From Rhodospirillales bacterium (GTDB lineage: Bacteria > Pseudomonadota > Alphaproteobacteria > Acetobacterales > Acetobacteraceae), in NCBI GenBank assembly GCA_018971565.1, contig JAGXAO010000006.1:1-41279 (forward strand): a stretch of 41,279 bases of DNA. The letters run 5' to 3'. The position numbers and the translations under genes were made by a program. This document shows positions 9,109 to 18,396 of this stretch, piece after piece; positions within the stretch are counted from its first letter, which is position 1, and every line of letters begins with the position of its first letter. The notes below the pieces were generated by a model that saw only the letters and a program-made list of their open reading frames with translations, searched no databases and was not told where the DNA came from.

Positions 9109-10553
9109 CAGCCAACAGAGCCTTCCAAAGAAACAGCGAGTAGTTTTTGTGCCTCGACGGCGAATTCCATCGGCAATTCCTTCAGCACGTCCTTGCAGAA
9201 GCCATTAACGATGAGGCCCACCGCGTCTTCCTCGGAAAGACCACGGGAGCGGCAGTAGAAAAGCTGATCCTCGGCGATTTTGGAGGTGGTGGCTTCATGC
9301 TCCACCTTGGCCGAGGCATTGCGGTTTTCGATATATGGCACCGTATGCGCGCCGCACTGGTCGCCGATGAGCAGCGAATCGCACTGGGTGAAATTGCGAG
9401 CACCGGATGCGCCCGGCATGATCTTCACCAGCCCACGATAGGTGTTGTTGGAGTGTCCGGCGGAGATACCCTTCGAGATAATCGTGCTCGACGTGTTCTT
9501 GCCGATATGGATCATCTTGGTGCCAGTATCGGCCTGCTGGCGATTATTCGTCAGGGCGACGGAATAAAACTCACCTACCGAACCTTCGCCCTGCAGGATG
9601 CAAGATGGATATTTCCAGGTGATCGCGGAGCCGGTTTCAACCTGGGTCCAGGAGATTTTGGAGTTCCGGCCACGGCAGGCGCCGCGCTTGGTAACAAAAT
9701 TATAGATCCCGCCCTTGCCATCTGCATCGCCGGGGTACCAGTTCTGCACGGTGGAATATTTGATCTTCGCCTCGTCCAGCGCCACCAGTTCCACCACCGC
9801 GGCGTGGAGCTGATTTTCATCTCGCATCGGCGCGGTGCAGCCTTCGAGATAGGAAACCGAAGCGCCCTCCTCCGCGATAATCAGCGTGCGCTCAAACTGC
9901 CCGGTGTTGCGGGCGTTGATGCGGAAATAGGTGGAAAGCTCCATCGGGCAGCGCACGCCCTTGGGGATGAATACGAAGCTGCCATCTGAAAACACGGCGG
10001 AATTAAGAGCCGCAAAGTAATTATCGCCCGCGGGCACCACGGAGCCGAGATATTTTCGTACAAGCTCCGGGTGTTCGCGCACAGCCTCGGAGATAGGGCA
10101 GAAAATCACGCCCGCTTTGCCCAAGGTCTCGCGGAAGGTGGTGGCGACGGAGACGGAATCGAACACCGCATCCACCGCAACGCCGGCCAGCGCCGCGCGC
10201 TCATTTAGCGGAATACCCAGCTTCTCGTAGGTTTTCAGAAGCTCGGGGTCCACCTCGTCCAGCGATTTCGGCATCGCCTTCGCCGGGGCGGCGTAGTAAT
10301 AAAGCGCGTCATAGTCGATGGGAGGGTGATGGATGCGCGCCCATTCAGGCTCCTCCATCTTCAGCCAAGCCGCATAGGCTTTCAGCCGCCATTCCAGCAG
10401 CCATTCCGGCTCGCCTTTTTTGGCGGAAATAAGCCTTACAATGTCGGTCGAAAGTCCCTTCGGGAACTCCTCCATCTCGATATCGGTGGTGAACCCATAT
10501 TTATACTTTTGGGCCGCCAGTTCATTGATCGTGGCTTCGGTAGTCATGGACAT
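9108..10553 (-). CDS. sufB: Fe-S assembly scaffold subunit SufB
   Basis: 481-aa core scaffold subunit on which the nascent cluster is built. Typical blocks are [94 protein letters not shown], and [20 protein letters not shown] with the cysteine near the active site. It is the first structural gene of the operon, 3 nt after the regulator stop. Start M1 or M3 (MSMTTEAT) cannot be separated from the sequence. Confidence 0.98.
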   Translation of the reverse strand: MSMTTEATINELAAQKYKYGFTTDIEMEEFPKGLSTDIVRLISAKKGEPEWLLEWRLKAYAAWLKMEEPEWARIHHPPIDYDALYYYAAPAKAMPKSLDEVDPELLKTYEKLGIPLNERAALAGVAVDAVFDSVSVATTFRETLGKAGVIFCPISEAVREHPELVRKYLGSVVPAGDNYFAALNSAVFSDGSFVFIPKGVRCPMELSTYFRINARNTGQFERTLIIAEEGASVSYLEGCTAPMRDENQLHAAVVELVALDEAKIKYSTVQNWYPGDADGKGGIYNFVTKRGACRGRNSKISWTQVETGSAITWKYPSCILQGEGSVGEFYSVALTNNRQQADTGTKMIHIGKNTSSTIISKGISAGHSNNTYRGLVKIMPGASGARNFTQCDSLLIGDQCGAHTVPYIENRNASAKVEHEATTSKIAEDQLFYCRSRGLSEEDAVGLIVNGFCKDVLKELPMEFAVEAQKLLAVSLEGSVG

Positions 10554-10556
10554 GGT

Positions 10557-11009
10557 TCAGGCAACCTCGTTGATCGTCGGGGCCGGAATTCGAAAGGCAG
10601 GCGGCACGGAAGCCGCCGCCATATCGGCCAGGGAAATATGAGAAAGCGCGCTGCGTATGGCCTCGTTCACCGGGTCCCACCGCCCGGCCACGGGGCAGAG
10701 CGACAGGCTTTCGCAGGTGATGCCGGTGCCCTCCACGCAGGAGGTGAGCGCGATGGGGCCGTCGATGGCGACAATCACCTCCGATACGGCGATGGCGGAT
10801 AAGGGCTTGCCCAGCCGGTAACCCCCGCGCGCGCCGCGTGTGGAGATAACCAGCCCGTGCCCGGCCAATGCCTTCAACACCTTGGCAACCGTAGGTTCCG
10901 GCACGCCGATTCCAGCCGCGATGCCGGGTGAGGTCTCAACCCCATCCGCCATGCCCAGGCGAACCAGCGCGGCAACCGCATAATCGGTCAGGCGTGAAAG
11001 TTTCAGCAT
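10557..11009 (-). CDS. Rrf2-family regulator of the SUF operon (IscR-like)
   Basis: 150-aa Rrf2 winged-helix protein, first gene of the SUF operon. The DNA-binding segment is MLKLSRLTDYAVAALVRLG through IGVPEPTVAKVLKALAGHGLVISTRGARGGYRL. Three cysteines in TSCVEGTGITCESLSLCPV match the cluster-binding region of IscR and SUF-specific Rrf2 regulators, so it probably senses Fe-S status. Autoregulation is likely, since a perfect inverted repeat lies about 15 nt upstream of its ATG. The family is certain; whether it equals IscR or the SUF-specific subtype is not resolved. Confidence 0.92.
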   Translation of the reverse strand: MLKLSRLTDYAVAALVRLGMADGVETSPGIAAGIGVPEPTVAKVLKALAGHGLVISTRGARGGYRLGKPLSAIAVSEVIVAIDGPIALTSCVEGTGITCESLSLCPVAGRWDPVNEAIRSALSHISLADMAAASVPPAFRIPAPTINEVA

Positions 11010-11023
11010 AACGCACCCTTAAA

Positions 11024-11040
11024 AGGACTGAATTAGTCCT
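11024..11040. promoter_or_regulatory. palindromic operator upstream of the SUF operon
   Basis: Perfect inverted repeat AGGACT-GAATT-AGTCCT (6-5-6), located 15 nt from the start codon of the Rrf2 regulator, in the only intergenic space upstream of the SUF operon. Rrf2 dimers bind dyads of about this size, so autoregulation through this site is the simplest reading. A clear promoter hexamer pair was not identified nearby; a -35-like TTATAG on the minus strand would put a -10 overlapping the repeat. Confidence 0.65.
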
Positions 11041-11106
11041 GTTTCCTCAAATGGGCTATAAGGGCGGCATCGTCAAGCGCGCGTTACGCAAAGTTGCGCT
11101 GCGTGT

Positions 11107-11733
11107 CTAGCCCAACGCGGCGATAATTTCAGGTAATTCGGCGGGGCTCTCGGCCCGGGCGTCGCCCACGCCCTCGCCATAGCCCCAGGCGCAAAAAACG
11201 GCCGGTAGCTTGAGGCTCGCAGCGGCTTTCATGTCGTTGGCGTGATCCCCGACCATGATCGCGTCGGTCACTTCCAGTTCAGAGAGCACGGCGGCCAGGT
11301 GGCGCGGGTCTGGCTTGCGGTAGGGGGTAGCGTCCCCGCCCACCACGGCACCGAAGAAACGGGTAAGCTTCAGCGCATCCAGCACCTCACGCGTGGCGTG
11401 CATGGGCTTGTTGGTGCAGATGCCAAGCCGGCGGCCCTGCGCGCGCAAAACTTCCAGGGTAGGCAGAATGCCATCATAAATCACCGTATCAACAACCGGA
11501 TTTTTTCCGTAAATATCCATGAAATGGTCTATGTGCCGAGGCTGCGCCACGCCACCGCGCGCGGCAAATGCACGTGCCAACAATATTTTGGCTCCATCGC
11601 CGATCATCATGTGAACTTCCGGCAAAGTAAGCGGGGTAAGGCCATCCGCCCCCAGAACGGCATTGAGCTTCGACGTGATGTCCGGCGCCGCGTCTATCAA
11701 CGTGCCATCCAGGTCGAAGATCACCGCGCGCAT
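11107..11733 (-). CDS. gph: phosphoglycolate phosphatase-like HAD hydrolase
   Basis: About 208-aa haloacid dehalogenase hydrolase. Motif I is VIFDLDGTLIDAAPD, motif II is in RLGICTNKP, and motifs III/IV are YRKPDPRHLAAVL and IMVGDHANDMKAA. The cap domain is of the Gph type, suggesting 2-phosphoglycolate dephosphorylation, although substrate cannot be proved from sequence. The track begins at 11778; ATG 11733 (MRAVIFDLDG) places motif I at the usual N-terminal position and leaves room for the divergent glmS promoter. Confidence 0.85.
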   Translation of the reverse strand: MRAVIFDLDGTLIDAAPDITSKLNAVLGADGLTPLTLPEVHMMIGDGAKILLARAFAARGGVAQPRHIDHFMDIYGKNPVVDTVIYDGILPTLEVLRAQGRRLGICTNKPMHATREVLDALKLTRFFGAVVGGDATPYRKPDPRHLAAVLSELEVTDAIMVGDHANDMKAAASLKLPAVFCAWGYGEGVGDARAESPAELPEIIAALG

Positions 11734-11769
11734 GAAACACTCCGTCGTAATAATTGAATCTCCAGTCCT

Positions 11770-11798
11770 TTGACACATAGCCAGTGTGAGAGCTACCG
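11770..11798 (+). promoter_or_regulatory. candidate glmS promoter
   Basis: A perfect -35 hexamer TTGACA at 11770-11775 lies in the gph-glmS divergent gap. The best -10 position, 17 nt on (CTACCG at 11793-11798), is a weak match. It is supported mainly by the -35 element and its position 30 nt before the glmS ATG. Confidence 0.4.
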
Positions 11799-11827
11799 CA
11801 GATGCGAGATCATGGAGAATAGGGCAG

Positions 11828-13645
11828 ATGTGCGGAATCGTAGGGGTTGTGGGCCATTCAGATGCGGCACCGCTGCTGCTGGGGGGGCTGCAACGCCTGG
11901 AATACCGGGGCTATGATTCCGCCGGCATCGCAACGCTGGTGAACGGGCATATCGACCGGCGCCGGGCCGAGGGCAAGTTGAAGAACCTGGCCGCCGTGCT
12001 GCAAGCGGAGCCACTTTCCGGCACCACGGGCATCGGCCATACGCGCTGGGCGACGCATGGCGCGCCGACGGTTGGCAACGCCCACCCGCATGCCACCACC
12101 CGGGTGGCCGTGGTGCATAATGGCATCATCGAGAACCATCAGGCACTGCGGGCCGAGCTGGAGGCCAAGGGGCAAAGCTTCTCCACCGAGACGGATACCG
12201 AGGTTGTGGCGCTGCTGGTAGATTATTTGCTGCAACAAGGGCTGGAACCGGTTGAAGCCGCGAGCCAGGCCTTCGCCCGGCTCGAAGGCGCCTATGCGCT
12301 GGCACTGGTTTTCGCCGGGCATCAGGCGCTGATGATCGGCGCGCAGCGCGGCGCGCCTTTGGCAGTGGGGTTCGGGGCGGAGGAGATGTACCTTGGCTCG
12401 GATGCTTTGGCCCTGGCCCCGCTCACCCGCGAGATCGCCTATCTGGAAGATGGCGACTGGGTTGTCGTAACCGACAAAAACGCGGTTTTTTACGATACCA
12501 CCGGTGCTGTGATCCTGCGCCAGAAAAAGCTGACTGCCTTAACTGGTGCCGCCATTGGCAAGGGCAATTTCCGGCATTTCATGGAGAAAGAGCTGCACGA
12601 GCACCCGGTGGTGATCGGCGATGTGCTGCACCGCATGATGGAAAACGAGGCGCCGCGTTTGCCTGCTTTGCCCTTCGACCTGGCTGGCATCAGCCGCATC
12701 ACCATGAGCGCTTGCGGCTCCGCCTTCTATGCCGGGCTTACCGCTAAATTCTGGCTGGAGAACCTGGCACGCGTGCCGGTGGAAGCCGATGTGGCAAGTG
12801 AGTTCCGTTACCGTGCTCCACCCATGGAAGCGGGTGGGCTGGGCCTGCTGGTGAGCCAGAGCGGTGAGACAGCGGACACGCTGGCGGCGTTGCGTTACAT
12901 GAAGGCGGAAGGGCAGCAAATACTCTCCGTGCTGAACGTGCCGGAAAGCACCATGGCGCGAGAAAGCCACGCCATTCTGGAAACCATCGCGGGGCCGGAG
13001 ATCGGCGTGGCGAGCACCAAGGCATTTACCGCGCAGCTCGCCACCCTTGCTGTGTTTACCCTGGCGCTGGCCCGGGCCAAGGGCACGAGAAGCGAAGCCG
13101 AGATTGCCAGGCTGGCCGCCAGCTTGCTGGAAGTGCCGGCCAAAGCGGCGGAAATTCTGGGAAATGATGCGCCCATCCGCAAGCTGGCGGCGCGCATCGC
13201 TGAGGCGCGGGACGTGCTGTATCTGGGGCGCGGGGGTTGTTTCCCCATTGCCCTGGAAGGCGCGCTGAAGCTGAAGGAAATCTCCTATATTCATGCCGAG
13301 GGTTATGCGGCGGGCGAGATGAAGCACGGGCCGATCGCGTTGATCGACAAGAGCGTGCCGGTCATCGCCATTTGCCCCTCAGGTCCGTTGTTCGAGAAAA
13401 CCGCCTCGAATTTGCAGGAAGCCGCGGCGCGCGGCGGGCAGATCGTGGTGTTCTCAGACGAGGAAGGCGCTTCCAAGCTGGCGCCGATCGCGGCGGAAAC
13501 CATTCTGCTGCCAGGCATCGACCCGTTCGCCGCGCCCATTCTGCACGCCATTCCGGTGCAGATGCTGGCCTACCATGTGGCGGTGATGAAGGGCACGGAT
13601 GTGGACCAGCCGCGCAACCTCGCGAAATCCGTGACTGTGGAATAG
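11828..13645 (+). CDS. glmS: glutamine-fructose-6-phosphate aminotransferase
   Basis: 605-aa enzyme making glucosamine-6-phosphate from fructose-6-phosphate and glutamine, the first step to UDP-GlcNAc for peptidoglycan and lipid A. The N-terminal class II amidotransferase begins MCGIVGVVG, with Cys2 as nucleophile after Met removal, and contains GIGHTRWATHG. Two SIS domains follow (SACGSAFYAGLT, VSQSGETADTLAALR, LEGALKLKEISYIHAEGY), and the C-terminus is DVDQPRNLAKSVTVE. The track start at 11786 must be rejected because the cysteine must be residue 2. A GGAG box precedes the ATG. Confidence 0.98.
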   Translation: MCGIVGVVGHSDAAPLLLGGLQRLEYRGYDSAGIATLVNGHIDRRRAEGKLKNLAAVLQAEPLSGTTGIGHTRWATHGAPTVGNAHPHATTRVAVVHNGIIENHQALRAELEAKGQSFSTETDTEVVALLVDYLLQQGLEPVEAASQAFARLEGAYALALVFAGHQALMIGAQRGAPLAVGFGAEEMYLGSDALALAPLTREIAYLEDGDWVVVTDKNAVFYDTTGAVILRQKKLTALTGAAIGKGNFRHFMEKELHEHPVVIGDVLHRMMENEAPRLPALPFDLAGISRITMSACGSAFYAGLTAKFWLENLARVPVEADVASEFRYRAPPMEAGGLGLLVSQSGETADTLAALRYMKAEGQQILSVLNVPESTMARESHAILETIAGPEIGVASTKAFTAQLATLAVFTLALARAKGTRSEAEIARLAASLLEVPAKAAEILGNDAPIRKLAARIAEARDVLYLGRGGCFPIALEGALKLKEISYIHAEGYAAGEMKHGPIALIDKSVPVIAICPSGPLFEKTASNLQEAAARGGQIVVFSDEEGASKLAPIAAETILLPGIDPFAAPILHAIPVQMLAYHVAVMKGTDVDQPRNLAKSVTVE

Positions 13646-13648
13646 GGC

Positions 13649-14353
13649 TTACACCACTCGGGTTCTGAGCGTGCCGACCCCGCTTATCTCGCCTTCCAGA
13701 ACCTGCCCTTTTGCAACGGCGTTCACGCCCTTGGGCGTGCCGGTGAAGATAAGGTCGCCCGGCGCCAGAGCGACGAAGCGGGAAAGTGTCGCGATGATAT
13801 CCGGCACCGGCCAGATCTGATCGGCCAGATCGCCCTCCTGCCGGAGTTCGCCGTTTACGCTGAGGGCAATGCGCCCGGAGGCGGGATGGCCGATGGCGCT
13901 GGCTGGCGCAATCATGCCAATCGGCGCGGAGGCATCAAACCCCTTGCTCAAATCCCATGGGCGGCGGAGCGCCTTGGCTTCGGCCTGCATGTCCCGCCGG
14001 GTCAGGTCGATGCCAACGGCATACCCAAAAACATGTGATAACGCCCCGCTGGGTTGGATAGACGCCCCACCCGAGCCGATCGCCACCACCAGCTCAATCT
14101 CGTGGTGCAGGCTCGTCGTTTCACTGGGATAGGGCGTATCCTGCCCTGGCAGCACCAGTGCGTCCGCCGGTTTGGTGAAAAAGAAAGGCGGCTCCCGGCT
14201 GGGATCACCACCCATCTCCCGCGTGTGGGCCTCATAGTTGCGGCCCACACAGAATACCCGGCGCACGGGAAACAGGCGGCCGTCTGTAACCGGCAGGGTC
14301 ACTGGCGGCGGCGGCTGGAACACAAACTCAGGCATGACCTCAAATTCCATCAA
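13649..14353 (-). CDS. fumarylacetoacetate hydrolase-family protein
   Basis: 234-aa FAH-fold enzyme. The core shows [42 protein letters not shown] with metal-binding His/Glu residues, [15 protein letters not shown], and [10 protein letters not shown] near the end. Small FAH proteins of this length include fumarylpyruvate hydrolase, acylpyruvase and oxaloacetate decarboxylase relatives. The lack of neighbouring aromatic-degradation genes prevents a substrate call. It is convergent with glmS (3 nt apart). The start may be M1, M2 or M7. Confidence 0.85.
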   Translation of the reverse strand: MMEFEVMPEFVFQPPPPVTLPVTDGRLFPVRRVFCVGRNYEAHTREMGGDPSREPPFFFTKPADALVLPGQDTPYPSETTSLHHEIELVVAIGSGGASIQPSGALSHVFGYAVGIDLTRRDMQAEAKALRRPWDLSKGFDASAPIGMIAPASAIGHPASGRIALSVNGELRQEGDLADQIWPVPDIIATLSRFVALAPGDLIFTGTPKGVNAVAKGQVLEGEISGVGTLRTRVV

Positions 14354-14446
14354 AATCCCGCACGCGGGTCTGGTCCATGGTGGCTATGCACACGCTGCAA
14401 CGCCATCCACCGCATCATAAAATTTGGCAAGAATGTGTTTTTCGAT

Positions 14447-14476
14447 TTGATAAATGGTGCCCCTTCCCACTATGCT
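14447..14476 (+). promoter_or_regulatory. candidate promoter for the 73-aa ORF
   Basis: TTGATA at 14447-14452 and TATGCT at 14471-14476 with an 18-nt spacer, placed about 25 nt upstream of the small ORF starting at 14502. Both hexamers are reasonable matches to sigma-70 consensus. Confidence 0.45.
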
Positions 14477-14501
14477 TTTGCGTCCGAGACAGGGGTGAAC
14501 G

Positions 14502-14723
14502 ATGCGCCAAAGCAAAGCCCTCACAGATCAATCCACGATTGTCGCGCTGAGAAACAAACTTTCAGATGTCCGCACGGGCAGCCATGTGGAAGAGAGGTTT
14601 TTTGTTGAGGATGGGTGGGTGTTTCGGGAGCATCATGGCAAATATGTCGAGTGCATCTGCCGGAGCGACGAGATTTCTTCCCTTACGGAAACGCCCAGCC
14701 AAACGCTCCTGGGCACGGTTTAG
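14502..14723 (+). CDS. small uncharacterised protein, 73 aa
   Basis: Short ORF with ATG 14502 preceded by a purine-rich AGGGGTGAACG and by a plausible promoter. The product is hydrophilic with no signal peptide; a central aromatic patch FFVEDGWVFREHHGKYVECIC includes two closely spaced cysteines. I do not recognise a family. It is the only substantial ORF on either strand in this gap. Functional status is uncertain. Confidence 0.45.
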   Translation: MRQSKALTDQSTIVALRNKLSDVRTGSHVEERFFVEDGWVFREHHGKYVECICRSDEISSLTETPSQTLLGTV

Positions 14724-14753
14724 ACCCATCCTCTGAACCCAGCCCGCGCAATG

Positions 14754-15059
14754 CTATTGGCCCGTCGCCGATTTGGTGGTGCCACCCGCGCCCGCAATGG
14801 GCACAGGCGAGCCGATGGTTGCGGTTGGGTGCAGCGCAGCTTGCGGCAAGGTCGGGTCGTTCGGCAAAGCCGGGCTGGTGCCAGGGCGCTGCTTGGCTGA
14901 TTTTTTTACCGGCGCCGTGGCGGGCGGTTTCGCGATACCCGGCTGCACGACCGACCCATTGGGATTGGCCGGAACCTGCACTGAACCAGACGCGGTCTGC
15001 GCGAGAGCCGCCCCGCTGAATATACACGCCAAAACAACTCCCAACGGCACCCTGATCAT
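14754..15059 (-). CDS. small secreted Pro/Ala-rich protein
   Basis: 101-aa protein with a clear signal peptide (MIRVPLGVVLACIFSGAALAQ, cleavage likely after ALA). The mature region is low-complexity, Pro/Ala/Gly/Thr-rich and contains APVKKSAKQRPG. ATG 15059 is chosen over the track start because AAGGAG sits at the right distance and the signal peptide then begins at residue 1. It is divergent from fdhD. Function is unknown; a periplasmic or surface-linker role is only a guess. Confidence 0.65.
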   Translation of the reverse strand: MIRVPLGVVLACIFSGAALAQTASGSVQVPANPNGSVVQPGIAKPPATAPVKKSAKQRPGTSPALPNDPTLPQAALHPTATIGSPVPIAGAGGTTKSATGQ

Positions 15060-15202
15060 ATCCCGCTCCTTAAGAACTTCTTCCTCATATATAGTTACAA
15101 CCACTTCGCTTCGATATCCCGCAAAGCGTTACGAACGCGGGCCAGACCGGCGCGAAAAGCGGAGCATCTTGCACTTCGCGGCAGGCCGCCTAGTTTGCCC
15201 TT

Positions 15203-16012
15203 ATGGACAATCCCGCCTTCCCCGTGATGCAAACCTGGCCCGCCGCCCGCATGGAAGGAACGGCGCCTTTCCTGGCCCAGCAAACCGCGCTGGCTGAGGA
15301 AACGCCTGTCAGCCTCAGCTACAACACCATGCAATATGCGGTGATGATGGCAACTCCGCGTGACATTGAAGATTTTTGCGCCGGCTTCTCGGTTACGGAA
15401 GGCATCGTTGAAAAGGTAGACGAGATCAAATCCATCGCGGTGAAAGATGGTCCTGGCTTCATCGAGGCTGAAATGCGCATCCCCGCTGAGCCGTTCCACC
15501 GGCTGATGCAGGCTTCCCGCCGGATGGTGGTGGGGCGCACGGGGTGCGGCGTTTGCGGCACCGAGGATGCCGAGCAGGTGCTGCGCCCCCTGCCCGCCCT
15601 GCCGCCTGGCCCGCCCACCTCCCTTGCTTCGGTAAGGCGTGCGCTGGAAAACCTGGCGGAGCACCAGGCGCTGAATAAGGATGTACGCATGGTGCATGGC
15701 GCCGCCTGGTGCGGGCCCGAGGGTGAAATACGCCTCATCCGCGAGGATGTGGGCCGCCATAACGCGCTGGATAAGTTGATCGGCGCTGGGTTTCGTGCTG
15801 GCCAGACCTTTTCGGACGGCTTCTGCCTGCTCACCTCGCGTTGTTCTTACGAGATGGTGCAGAAATCCATCATCGCGGGGTTTCGAACGGTTGTGGCGAT
15901 CTCCGCCCCCACTGGGCTTGCCCTGCGAGTGGCCGAAAAGGCCGGGTTGACAGTTATCGCCATCGCCCGGCCAGATGCACAACTGCTGTTCACCGGCAAT
16001 GTGGTGGAATAG
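15203..16012 (+). CDS. fdhD: formate dehydrogenase accessory sulfurtransferase FdhD
   Basis: 269-aa FdhD-family protein, which transfers sulfur from a cysteine desulfurase to the Mo-bis-MGD cofactor of formate-dehydrogenase-type enzymes. The sulfur-carrying CxxC is visible in GRTGCGVCGTEDAEQ near residue 115. Other family blocks are NTMQYAVMMATPRDIEDFCAGFSVTEGI, IREDVGRHNALDKLIG and LLTSRCSYEMVQKS. It converges with the molybdopterin oxidoreductase (stops 3 nt apart), which is the obvious client although the two are not co-transcribed. Confidence 0.96.
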   Translation: MDNPAFPVMQTWPAARMEGTAPFLAQQTALAEETPVSLSYNTMQYAVMMATPRDIEDFCAGFSVTEGIVEKVDEIKSIAVKDGPGFIEAEMRIPAEPFHRLMQASRRMVVGRTGCGVCGTEDAEQVLRPLPALPPGPPTSLASVRRALENLAEHQALNKDVRMVHGAAWCGPEGEIRLIREDVGRHNALDKLIGAGFRAGQTFSDGFCLLTSRCSYEMVQKSIIAGFRTVVAISAPTGLALRVAEKAGLTVIAIARPDAQLLFTGNVVE

Positions 16013-16015
16013 CGT

Positions 16016-18277
16016 TTACGCCACCACCCGCACGGGGATGGATTTTGCCGCCGGCGTGGCGGAGATTTCGTCCTTATGGTCCAACGGCAACAGGGCGTTA
16101 AGCTCAGGAAAATACCCGGCCACGCAGCCGCGCGGCATCTCAAAGGGATAGACGGTCAGCCCCTCCACACGGCGGAAGACATCATCATTCGCAATTGTCT
16201 CCAGCGCCACGAGCGCCTGTGCCGCGATGTTGCGTTCGTGCATGTCCGCCTCGTTCATGAACAGCACCATCCGTCCATCATATACGCCACGATAACGGTC
16301 TGAGTATGAGTATATCGTGGTATTATATTGGTCGTGCGAGCGTACGGTGGAAAGGCGAAGCATTTCACGATCGCTAATGGCATCGTTCTCGTGCACGCCT
16401 TCAAAAACAAGAAAATTCGCGCGGCCGCTATCGGTCGTCCATTTGCGCTCGCGCGGCGGGGTGCTGAGGTGAAAACCGCCCGGCTGCTGGATGCGCGCAT
16501 TGAAATCATGAAACTGCGCCTGATAGACATCGGCAATTCGATCCCGGATGAGGTTGTAGTCCGCAATATAACTTTCCCACGGCACCACGCTGCCAGGAAG
16601 CGTGGCCATGGCCATACGGCATATAATCTCGACCTCCGACCGCACATCCGGGCTTGGCGGATCCATAACCCCTCTTGATGCCGTGACGTTGGACATCGAA
16701 TCCTCGATGGTGACAAATTGCGGGCCCGTCGCCTGCATGTCGATCTCCGACCGGGCGATGACGGGAAGAATGAGCGCCTGCCTGCCATGCACCACGTGGC
16801 CGCGATTGAGCTTGGTGGCGATGCCCACGGTGAGGTTCAGGCGGCTCATCGCCTCGTAGCCCAGAGGCGTATCCGGAATGGCATGGATGAAATTGCCACC
16901 CATGCTCACGAACACTTTGGCCGTGCCGTCGATCATCGCCTTCACGCTCTGCACCACATGGTGGCCGTGCGCGCGCGGCGGATTGAAGCCAAACACCTCC
17001 TGCAGCCGGTCCAGAAACGCGTCCGTCGGCAGTTCGTCTATGCCCATCGTGCGGTCGCCCTGCACGTTGGAATGGCCGCGCACCGGGCAGATGCCCGCCC
17101 CTGGCTTGCCAAAATTTCCCCGAAGCAGAAGCAGATTAGCAATTTGCTGAATAACGCGCGCGCCCTGCTGCTGCTGCGTAACGCCCATACCATAGCAGAT
17201 GATGGTGGCGTTGGAGGCAATATAAATATTCGCGCAACGACGGATCTGCTCTTCGGAAATTCCGGAAACCTCCAGAATATCCTCCCATTGCGTGGCCTCA
17301 ATATCTGCCTTCAATGCCGCGAAGCCATTTGTGTGGTGTTGGATGAAGTTCTCATCCAGCACATTCTCTCCGGCGTCCTGGCGCGCGAACATCACCTTCA
17401 TCATGCCCTTCAGGAAGGCCACATCACCGCCGATTTTGATATGCACGAACTCGCTCGAAATAGGTGTCGAGCTGAAGGTTGCCATTTCCACCACGTCCTG
17501 TGGCTCAGTGAAACGGATGAGCGCGCGCTCGGGCATTGGGTTTACCGCCACAATCGGGGCCTTGCGTTTGCGGGCATGCACCAGCTGCGTCATCATGCGC
17601 GGGCTGTTGGTGCCGGGGTTCTGGCCGATGATGAAGATGGCCTCGGCCTTCTCAAAATCCCCCAACACCACCGTGCCCTTGCCGATGCCGATAGACATGG
17701 GCAGCCCGCGGCTGGTGGATTCGTGGCACATGTTCGAGCAATCGGGGAAGTTGTTCGTGCCGAACTCCCGCGCGAATACCGAGTAAAGAAAAGCTGCCTC
17801 GTTGGAGGTGCGGCCGGAGGTATAAAATTCCGCCTCGTTCGGGCTTGCCAGAGCGCTCAGCTCGGCGCCGATCAGCTGGAAGGCATCCTGCCAGGAAACC
17901 GGCACGTAATGATCGGTGCTGGAATCGTAGCGCATTGGCTCGGTCAGGCGCCCTTGCTCTTCAAGCCAGTAATCGCTTTGGGCCATCAACTCCGCCACGC
18001 TGTAACGGGCAAAAAACTCCCTTGTTACCCGCTTACGCGTTGCCTCCACGGCCAGTGCCTTGGCGCCGTTTTCACAAAATTCCAGCTTCTTTTCGTGTTC
18101 AGAGTTAGGCCAGGCGCAGCTCGGGCATTTAAAACCATCCGCATGGTTCATTTTCAACAGCGCCTGGCTGCCTTTCACCACCACGCTTTGCTCCCGCATG
18201 GCCTTAGCCGTAGCCTTTGCCGCACCCCAGCCGCCCGCGGGTGCATTATACGCCTCAAAATGGGGTTTTTCAGACAT
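16016..18277 (-). CDS. YdeP/FdhF-like molybdopterin oxidoreductase
   Basis: About 753-aa bis-MGD oxidoreductase alpha subunit closely resembling E. coli YdeP. Shared blocks include FYTSGRTSNEAAFLYSVFAR, NNFPDCSNMCHESTSRGL, ICYGMGVTQQQQGARVIQQ and GAGICPVRGHSNVQGDRTMGI, with the C-terminal molydop-binding domain at VRSHDQYNTTIYSYSDRYRG. N-terminal cysteines (KCPSCAWP, then EFCENGAKA) give only three, as in YdeP, not the four of classic formate dehydrogenases. No signal peptide, so cytoplasmic. YdeP affects acid resistance in E. coli, a suggestive link for an acidophile, but substrate is unknown. ATG 18277 (MSEKPHFEAYN) is preferred over the 30-residue-longer track start. Confidence 0.93.
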   Translation of the reverse strand: MSEKPHFEAYNAPAGGWGAAKATAKAMREQSVVVKGSQALLKMNHADGFKCPSCAWPNSEHEKKLEFCENGAKALAVEATRKRVTREFFARYSVAELMAQSDYWLEEQGRLTEPMRYDSSTDHYVPVSWQDAFQLIGAELSALASPNEAEFYTSGRTSNEAAFLYSVFAREFGTNNFPDCSNMCHESTSRGLPMSIGIGKGTVVLGDFEKAEAIFIIGQNPGTNSPRMMTQLVHARKRKAPIVAVNPMPERALIRFTEPQDVVEMATFSSTPISSEFVHIKIGGDVAFLKGMMKVMFARQDAGENVLDENFIQHHTNGFAALKADIEATQWEDILEVSGISEEQIRRCANIYIASNATIICYGMGVTQQQQGARVIQQIANLLLLRGNFGKPGAGICPVRGHSNVQGDRTMGIDELPTDAFLDRLQEVFGFNPPRAHGHHVVQSVKAMIDGTAKVFVSMGGNFIHAIPDTPLGYEAMSRLNLTVGIATKLNRGHVVHGRQALILPVIARSEIDMQATGPQFVTIEDSMSNVTASRGVMDPPSPDVRSEVEIICRMAMATLPGSVVPWESYIADYNLIRDRIADVYQAQFHDFNARIQQPGGFHLSTPPRERKWTTDSGRANFLVFEGVHENDAISDREMLRLSTVRSHDQYNTTIYSYSDRYRGVYDGRMVLFMNEADMHERNIAAQALVALETIANDDVFRRVEGLTVYPFEMPRGCVAGYFPELNALLPLDHKDEISATPAAKSIPVRVVA

Positions 18278-18396
18278 TTGCCACACACTCCTAATCCGAA
18301 TCGCGTGAGCTTCAGCTTTGCCGACGGCACAAATGGCTGCACACGATACAATGGACTTAGGTGACAATGCCGGAAAGCCTAGAGCGTAAGCCGCAC

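Noticed and set aside
15095-15982. 295-aa minus-strand ORF opposite fdhD
   Set aside because: FdhD shows clear motifs on the plus strand, while this frame shows none.
16718-18364. 548-aa plus-strand ORF opposite the molybdopterin oxidoreductase
   Set aside because: It is a mirror frame of a strongly supported gene; its His/Arg/Ala-rich sequence has no recognisable domain.
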